From the NCBI RefSeq assembly GCF_011745365.1, contig NW_024468917.1:1922001-1986000 (forward strand): a DNA stretch of 64,000 bases. The letters are read 5' to 3'. Of this stretch, positions 59,037-64,000 are shown piece by piece (position 1 is the first letter of the stretch; each line of letters begins with the position of its first letter). The DNA is from Cryphonectria parasitica EP155. Lineage: Eukaryota > Ascomycota > Sordariomycetes > Diaporthales > Cryphonectriaceae. The position numbers were made by a program, and so were the translations under genes. The notes under the pieces were generated by a model. It was not told the DNA's origin. It searched no databases and saw only the letters and a list, made by a program, of their open reading frames with translations.

Positions 59037-60008
59037 GAGGACAAGAGAAGCGGAAATCGAGGCAAAGGCGGGAGTCATGGGTATTCTAGGCTGTTGAAAA
59101 AGCTATCCACGTCGTTTAAGCGCAAGTCAGCGTCCGCCCAGGAGTCAGAAGAGGAGACAGGTACTCCAGCCATCCCGACCACTACCAAAGAAGAATGCGA
59201 GGGCTGCCCACATTCCACGTCTAAAATTCTAAAGGTGATCATAGAGGAGGAGCAGCAGCGGCAGCAGCAACAGCAGCAGACGATTGCTGCCGAGTCGCTT
59301 CGAAAGCGTCTCACGGCCGTATTGCGACCGGACCATTCCCCTATCGGGCTGCATCAACTCCAGATGGCGCAACAGAGCATCGATGACAAGCATCCCAAAT
59401 ATGTGTCTGCTGCAGTCAAAGAGCTGAAGGAGAAAGGAGCGGATCACATCCCGTCCGTGGGCATTCGACGTGTGTCTACGAAGTAGGACCGTATGAACCC
59501 GTTCCGGCCCATGAAGAGCTCGGGAAGCCAGACAGGTGATGGCGACATTGAGGCGGCGGAAGGGCCCATGTGGCAACAGAAAGGACAAAAAGACGGTAGG
59601 GCCGTCGGAGAAGACGACGGGCAGGGTGTAACTGCCAGCGTAGTGACCACTGGCCTGACAGCGCCTGTCACGGAAGGACGAGCCAATCTTTCAGCGCCGT
59701 GGTCTCTCCAGGGCTTGCGGTCCGACGTGGACATGAGCGCCAACTTGTCGGAAACACTTGCACGACACACACCAAGCAGCCCCAGCGGAAGCCTCGCTCA
59801 AGGCCGGAGTGATGATGCCCACGTGCCGATGGTAGTAGCGAGATCAGAATGCGAGCTTTCTCATCCTCGGCCGTCGCGGTCGAGCTCGGCAAAACTCCTA
59901 CGGGTGTTGGGAGATAATGAAGAGGCAATCAGCGATGGGCATAGACACTGGAGAGGCCAGAGTAGTCCAGGGAGCACAGCAAGTTTTCATACTGCAAGGC
60001 AGGGGTGA
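59037..60008 (+). pseudogene. In-frame continuation of the disordered protein beyond an amber codon
   Basis: Same reading frame as 57356-59036. First part: basic SRLLKKLSTSFKRKS, acidic spacer, then a Glu/Gln coiled-coil-like EEEQQRQQQQQQTIAAESL and a helical HPKYVSAAVKELKEKG; stops at TAG 59484-59486. Second part continues in frame as Ser/Gly/Arg-rich sequence to TGA at 60006-60008. Two long open stretches in register with the upstream gene argue for former or conditional coding; no frameshift is needed. Confidence 0.5.
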
Positions 60009-60711
60009 CTCATTGGGGTTTTCAGGCTTCGTTTTCTTCTCAGAACAGCATTGGTTGTTTGTACATGCGTGATCGTTCAATAGCATTGTGGTTCGGACCA
60101 AACGGCTCGCCAGATGGTAGACTAGAACGGTGCTTGGTAGATTGCCAGAAAGGCTTGGTCTTGAGGGTCCCAGACGGAACTAGTCTAAATGTGTTGTGCT
60201 GTCGCGATGCTTCCTGCTTGCTTCTAATGTATGACAATCGAGCATGGTTTCATTGAGTAGGGCCCAGTCCTCGCCCATTCTTCATTCACACGCACAAATC
60301 ATTCCTTTCTCATGCCTTGTGTCACAGTGATGTGGAACTGGTCTCCTATTACCCTGGATCAAGACCGCGAGGCGAGCTCCTGTTTCGCTGCTGCGGATGA
60401 GATGTGCTGGGCAGAGCGCTGTAGTCTACCAACCAAGACGGCTCCTCAAAGACCATCCCCGCCCTTCTCAATTCTTTCTTCCGCCATGTGAGTGATCTGG
60501 TGTGTGTGGTTTCTCGATGAAACCCCTCGGGCATCCATTCTTGTCCAGTTGATCGTATCAAAATACCAGATGGTGCATCGACAGAGGACGAGGGGAGGTC
60601 GTCATATCCTGACGGCTCGAATGGGCACCACTCTTCATCTTCATTATCATCATTATCATCATCATACACCAGAGGCCCCACGGCGGGGCCATCGACTTGA
60701 CTGCCCGCGCT
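60009..60711. other. Convergent 3' intergenic region
   Basis: Lies between the disordered-protein locus (+) and vps23 (-). Contains an ATCATT/ATC-rich short repeat at about 60637-60665, within the vps23 3' flank. No gene seen. Confidence 0.6.
60637..60665 (+). repeat. Imperfect (ATCATT)n repeat
   Basis: TTCATTATCATCATTATCATC-type imperfect tandem in the vps23 3' flank. Confidence 0.8.
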
Positions 60712-62608
60712 CTAAGCGGCCAGCCCCATGCCCTTGCCAATTTTCTTGACCAATGCCTTCTTGAGGTACCATTCCCGAGCGAGCGATCGAGTAGTTTTCG
60801 CGAACACGGCGGGTGCGACTCTGCCTCTCTCCACGGCGCGGCCCAGCACGAATATCGCGTCCGCCAGAGCCCGCTCCTCCGCGACAAGATCATAGAGCTG
60901 GTTGCCAACCACCGTCGGCGCCACGAGTAACTGATCAATGTCCGGCTCGGGCAGACTTGCGCTGTCCTTGACGACCTCGTCGGCACGGCGCATTGTGTCG
61001 CGCAAGATCGTAGTGTTGTTCTGCAAGAGGTTGGAGAGCTGTGTCAAGGCGCCGATTTCGGACTGCATAGTACCCATGGCGCTCAACATGGCAGTACGCT
61101 GAGCTTGTAAGCCCTGTAGACTTGAGCCGTTCTGTTCAAGGACACGCATGCGCATCTGGTAGAGTGTGGTGGCGAGCTGGTGAAGCAAGGCATCTTTCTC
61201 GGGGTTTGGTGGTATTGGTGGTGCCGGGACAGATGATGGGGAGGGTATACTCAAGGTCAAGGGCTCATCCATCAGATCCGGTGGGGGTGGAGCCTTCTGC
61301 TTCGGCTGCGTTGGCATCGCCTGCGTGGGGTGCTGTTGCTGCCATTGTTGCTGCTGTTGTATTGGTGCTTGTTGTAATGGTGGAGTCTGATATTGGGCAT
61401 GATTTTGAGGGGGGAAGCTCGAAAAACGACGAGGATCGGCCGGGGAAATGGGAGGTGGCGGCGACCCTCCTCCTTGGTATGAGGATGGTATGGGAGATGG
61501 TTGGTAAGGAGGCTGAGCCGCGTAAGACCCGGCTGCTGGGTATGTTTGTGATGGGCCGGGCTGTTGCTGCTGTTGAACCTGGGGAGGCAGAGGCGGGGCG
61601 CTATCGTATCTTGACATGCGATTGTTCTGTACAGACGGTGGCGGAGGTGGTGCTCGCACACCTAAAGTTGGACTGTATGGACTTGGTAATTGCCCTACAC
61701 TGGGCGGTAGAGGAGGCAGTGGAGGAGCGTCTGCTCGTGGAAGCTGCGGGTTGGGTTTCGGGGGCGGAACTGGAGGCTGGCCGTTGGGAGCAGGGCTCGA
61801 GTGTATCGAGCTCGGCGGCCTGGCCGCGAGTTCTTGTGGTAGTGGAGGCACAGGAGGTGGTGTCGGGGTGGCCTGTGGCTGCTGCGCATGGGGAGGAGGC
61901 CGCGACTGTTGGGCCTGTCCCCTCGCGATAACTGGAGGTTCTTTGGCAAAGATGTCTTGTAATATAACAAGAAAGTCCCGAATGTTCGATTTCTATCACA
62001 GAACTCATCAGTACGACTCCTCCCGGGGCTCGCTTGGCTTCTCTAGGGCCAACATACATCCCAATAATCTGCCCATCCAACAAGATACGGATGGTAGACC
62101 TGCCCTTGTGGATCAACGTGCTGCCCAGGACGGACCACCATAGTCTCAGTGGGCGTGGCGTAGATGAGAGGGGCCTCCCGTGGGTATGCATGAGGGACCC
62201 ATAGTGATATAGGAAAGCGGTATGTCGTGCCTCGAAAGAGGACCGGTATCGTCCCCGAAAGACGAAGGAGCAGGGCAGATGAACCGTTGGGAAAGGCTAT
62301 CGGAAGGATGGCACGTGTCAGTCTGAAAGTCGCCTTGGGAAACATGGGAGCAGATGGAGAGAAAGAAAGAGCAAGCTCGTACTGTGAACATCTGTCCTCG
62401 GAGACAGAGATGGGTACTGGGACAGCGCCTGGGCTACGTCGTTGTACGTGCGATTAACATCGTGGTATTCCTATCGGGCAGAGATGGAGAGGGTCAGCTG
62501 TGGAAGTGGCCAAGACAAGAGATGCTCTGACAGAGGAGTTTCCGCCCAAGGACATACACTGGTCAGGACGCTATAGAGCCAGTTGAGGACATGCTGCGGG
62601 ACGACCAT
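60712..62608 (-). CDS. vps23: ESCRT-I subunit Vps23 (Tsg101)
   Basis: Sorts ubiquitinated membrane proteins into multivesicular bodies. Four exons: 62608-62558, 62470-62383, 62296-62058, 61992-60712, giving 552 aa. Seen: N-terminal UEV domain (about 1-145) with YHDVNRTYNDVAQAL, the YRFPISLWVPHAYP strand-loop, the VVRPGQHVDPQG turn and HPYLVGWADYWD ending at a junction; a Pro/Gln-rich linker (about 150-340); a coiled coil containing LATTLYQMRMRVLEQNGSSL (about 350-440); and a C-terminal steadiness box with LVAEERALADAIFVLGRAVE and REWYLKKALVKKI. The UEV lacks an active-site Cys, as in the family. Exon 1 encodes just 17 residues; donors are GTATGT, GTACGA and GTATGT. Confidence 0.95.
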
Positions 62609-63479
62609 CGTTGTCTTCTTGTTGAAGATCGAGGGGCAGATTGAGTGGCAGCTGTCACCGGGACATGATGGAAGAAAGGTGGTGGGTTGGTTATGAAGTT
62701 GCATCATTTGCACGTTCACCCCCCAGCGCAGCCAGCCTTGGCGACGAGGTGGATGCCCCTCAGGTCGCAAGCTCCAGGTCTGGCTAGCGATACGCTTCTC
62801 TAGCTTCTCAGTAATGGCTGTCAGGCCCCTGTAGCTTGACTTACATAACATACACAGCGGTTCTAGGGTGTCACAGCGCTAGAAGCGCCCATGCGCGCGC
62901 GGGCTGATTAATGGATAGCGGTGCTTTAGTTATCGCTGCTGGGAACCCTGACCTACAGTTGAACGGCGCCTGTCGTCTGGGGAAAGTCTTTCTTGGCGTG
63001 CCTGGCTGCCAAGCAGCTGCCTCAATGGAAATTTTACTGTAGTGCCTTCTCTTCCAAATGCCCGTCAACGTCATGGCTGCCTCTCCTTCGCCTCCCTCGA
63101 TATGTACCATGTATCCGTCTGTATTGGGGTTTTCCTGTCTTCCTCTCTGTCTCTCTCGCTCTCTCCTTTCTTTAGTGGTCAAGATCTTTGATATTGCCAA
63201 GTCAACGAGTTGCCATGGTGTTGTCGTTTTCACAAGATAACTGCTACGAGGCAGTCCCACATTTTGCGTCAAGTCATGAAACTCGACTTGACTGAAGTGT
63301 ACAGCAGGCTCTATAAAACAGCCTACACGGCTCAGAACACTCACTTCTATGCAACCACTAATACCATTGCAGTACCTACTGTAAGTATGTGAAGGCTTGG
63401 TATTTGGGATGGTCGGGCGGCCCCGGAACCGGAGACAAGGAAGATTTGCCTCTTACATGTGCTCCCGAATCAACCGGCG

Positions 63480-63491
63480 CCCCCCCCCCCC
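63480..63491 (+). repeat. Poly-C run (12 C)
   Basis: Uninterrupted C run in intergenic DNA; length may vary or be mis-assembled. Confidence 0.9.
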
Positions 63492-63831
63492 TTGGGTTCC
63501 TCTCCAATTGGATGGGAGACACACTTACACTTTTTGCATAGCATTGCATCACATTGTATTGTGAGGACCACCACTTGGAGACATGGATTGAGTCGGCTTA
63601 GCGATTGACAACCAACACAGCAATTCTGAACAGGATCAGGCCAGAAACAGAATGGCACCACAAGGAGACCAGCCATCCCTCTTTTGCATTCCTTTTTATG
63701 TCGGCCCAAAACCGGCGGCATTGTTGGTTGTTGTGTGGGATGGATTTGTCACATTTTCTCCATTAATAAGAGAAAAACGGCCGAGCGGCAATTCTCGTGT
63801 AACTATAAGTCATGACCCTGTCCCTCTCTCT

Positions 63832-63861
63832 TCCACTTCCCTCTCGTCCACTTCCCTCTCG
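63832..63861 (+). repeat. Perfect 15-bp tandem duplication
   Basis: TCCACTTCCCTCTCG occurs twice head to tail, in a pyrimidine-rich tract. Confidence 0.95.
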
Positions 63862-64000
63862 TCCTTCTCAACACAACTCACTTATTTCCCACCTCATTTA
63901 CACCTGAGAGTGTACAAATTGAAGACTTTGACGCATGCCAGCAACACAAAAGAGTTTCCGCACGGCTGAGGGGTATATCAGAGCAAATTCTGTATACTCC

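Larger units (their letters stand above)
62609..64000. other. Intergenic region to the window end
   Basis: vps23 promoter, then AT/CT-rich DNA. It contains a 12-base C run (63480-63491) and a 15-bp tandem duplication (63832-63861). The CT-rich tail near 63820-63900 looks like promoter or 5' UTR of a plus-strand gene that starts beyond the window. No gene supported inside. Confidence 0.5.

Noticed and set aside
61122..61931. 269-codon plus-strand frame opposite vps23
   Set aside because: Antisense shadow of the Pro/Gln-rich linker; no independent signals.

Overview
The window looks like nuclear DNA of a filamentous ascomycete (Pezizomycotina, probably a sordariomycete). The genes are split by many short introns (about 55-195 nt) with GTAAGT/GTATGT-type donors, CTAAC/CTGAC branch sites and CAG/TAG acceptors. 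The gene content is also fungal: a Flo8/Som1-type LisH regulator, a Ste2-class pheromone receptor, an Rds1/LsdA-like ferritin-fold protein, a GPR1/FUN34 acetate transporter and a kinase joined to a fungal C2H2-like module. The one DNA transposon carries nonsense codons that fit C-to-T / G-to-A (RIP-like) damage. I resolved 19 protein-coding loci. All exon joins were read by eye from frame and splice signals. No rRNA, tRNA or CRISPR array was recognised.

Layout. 0-13 kb is metabolic and transport: GPR1/FUN34 acetate transporter (-), secreted ferritin-like protein (-), FAD monooxygenase (-) head-to-head with a Dal5/Liz1-type MFS carrier (+), and a one-TM Cys-rich surface protein (-). 14.9-32.5 kb is mostly core cell biology with long spacers: som1-like regulator (-), TRAPP subunit bet3 (-) head-to-head with the U5 snRNP WD40 protein (+), a two-TM disordered protein (+), and the zinc-knuckle protein gis2/byr3 (+). 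34.2-51.6 kb is accessory in character: kinase/zinc-finger fusion (+), secreted aldo-keto reductase (-), ML-domain lipid-binding protein (+), cytochrome P450 (-), a 3.3 kb gene-poor stretch, secreted tyrosinase (+) and an MFS exporter (+). At 51,704-53,559 lies a 1,856-bp pogo/Fot1-like element with perfect 55-bp inverted repeats, a TA duplication and a dead transposase. 54.8-62.6 kb holds the Ste2-like receptor (+), a disordered protein whose frame runs on past two amber codons (+), and ESCRT-I subunit vps23 (-).

How the genes may work together. The FAD monooxygenase and the divergent carrier look like a small uptake-plus-hydroxylation unit for an aromatic or organic acid. The reductase, P450, tyrosinase and exporter could be tailoring enzymes of a secondary pathway, but no core synthase is present, so this is only a hypothesis. 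bet3, vps23, the U5 WD40 protein and gis2 are housekeeping genes and anchor the region as ordinary chromosome. The most unusual signals are two 9-nt microexons, the perfectly preserved and G-quadruplex-prone transposon ends around a nonsense-riddled transposase, the amber-interrupted reading frame, the kinase/zinc-finger fusion, and three 3n-length introns without stops in membrane-protein genes.
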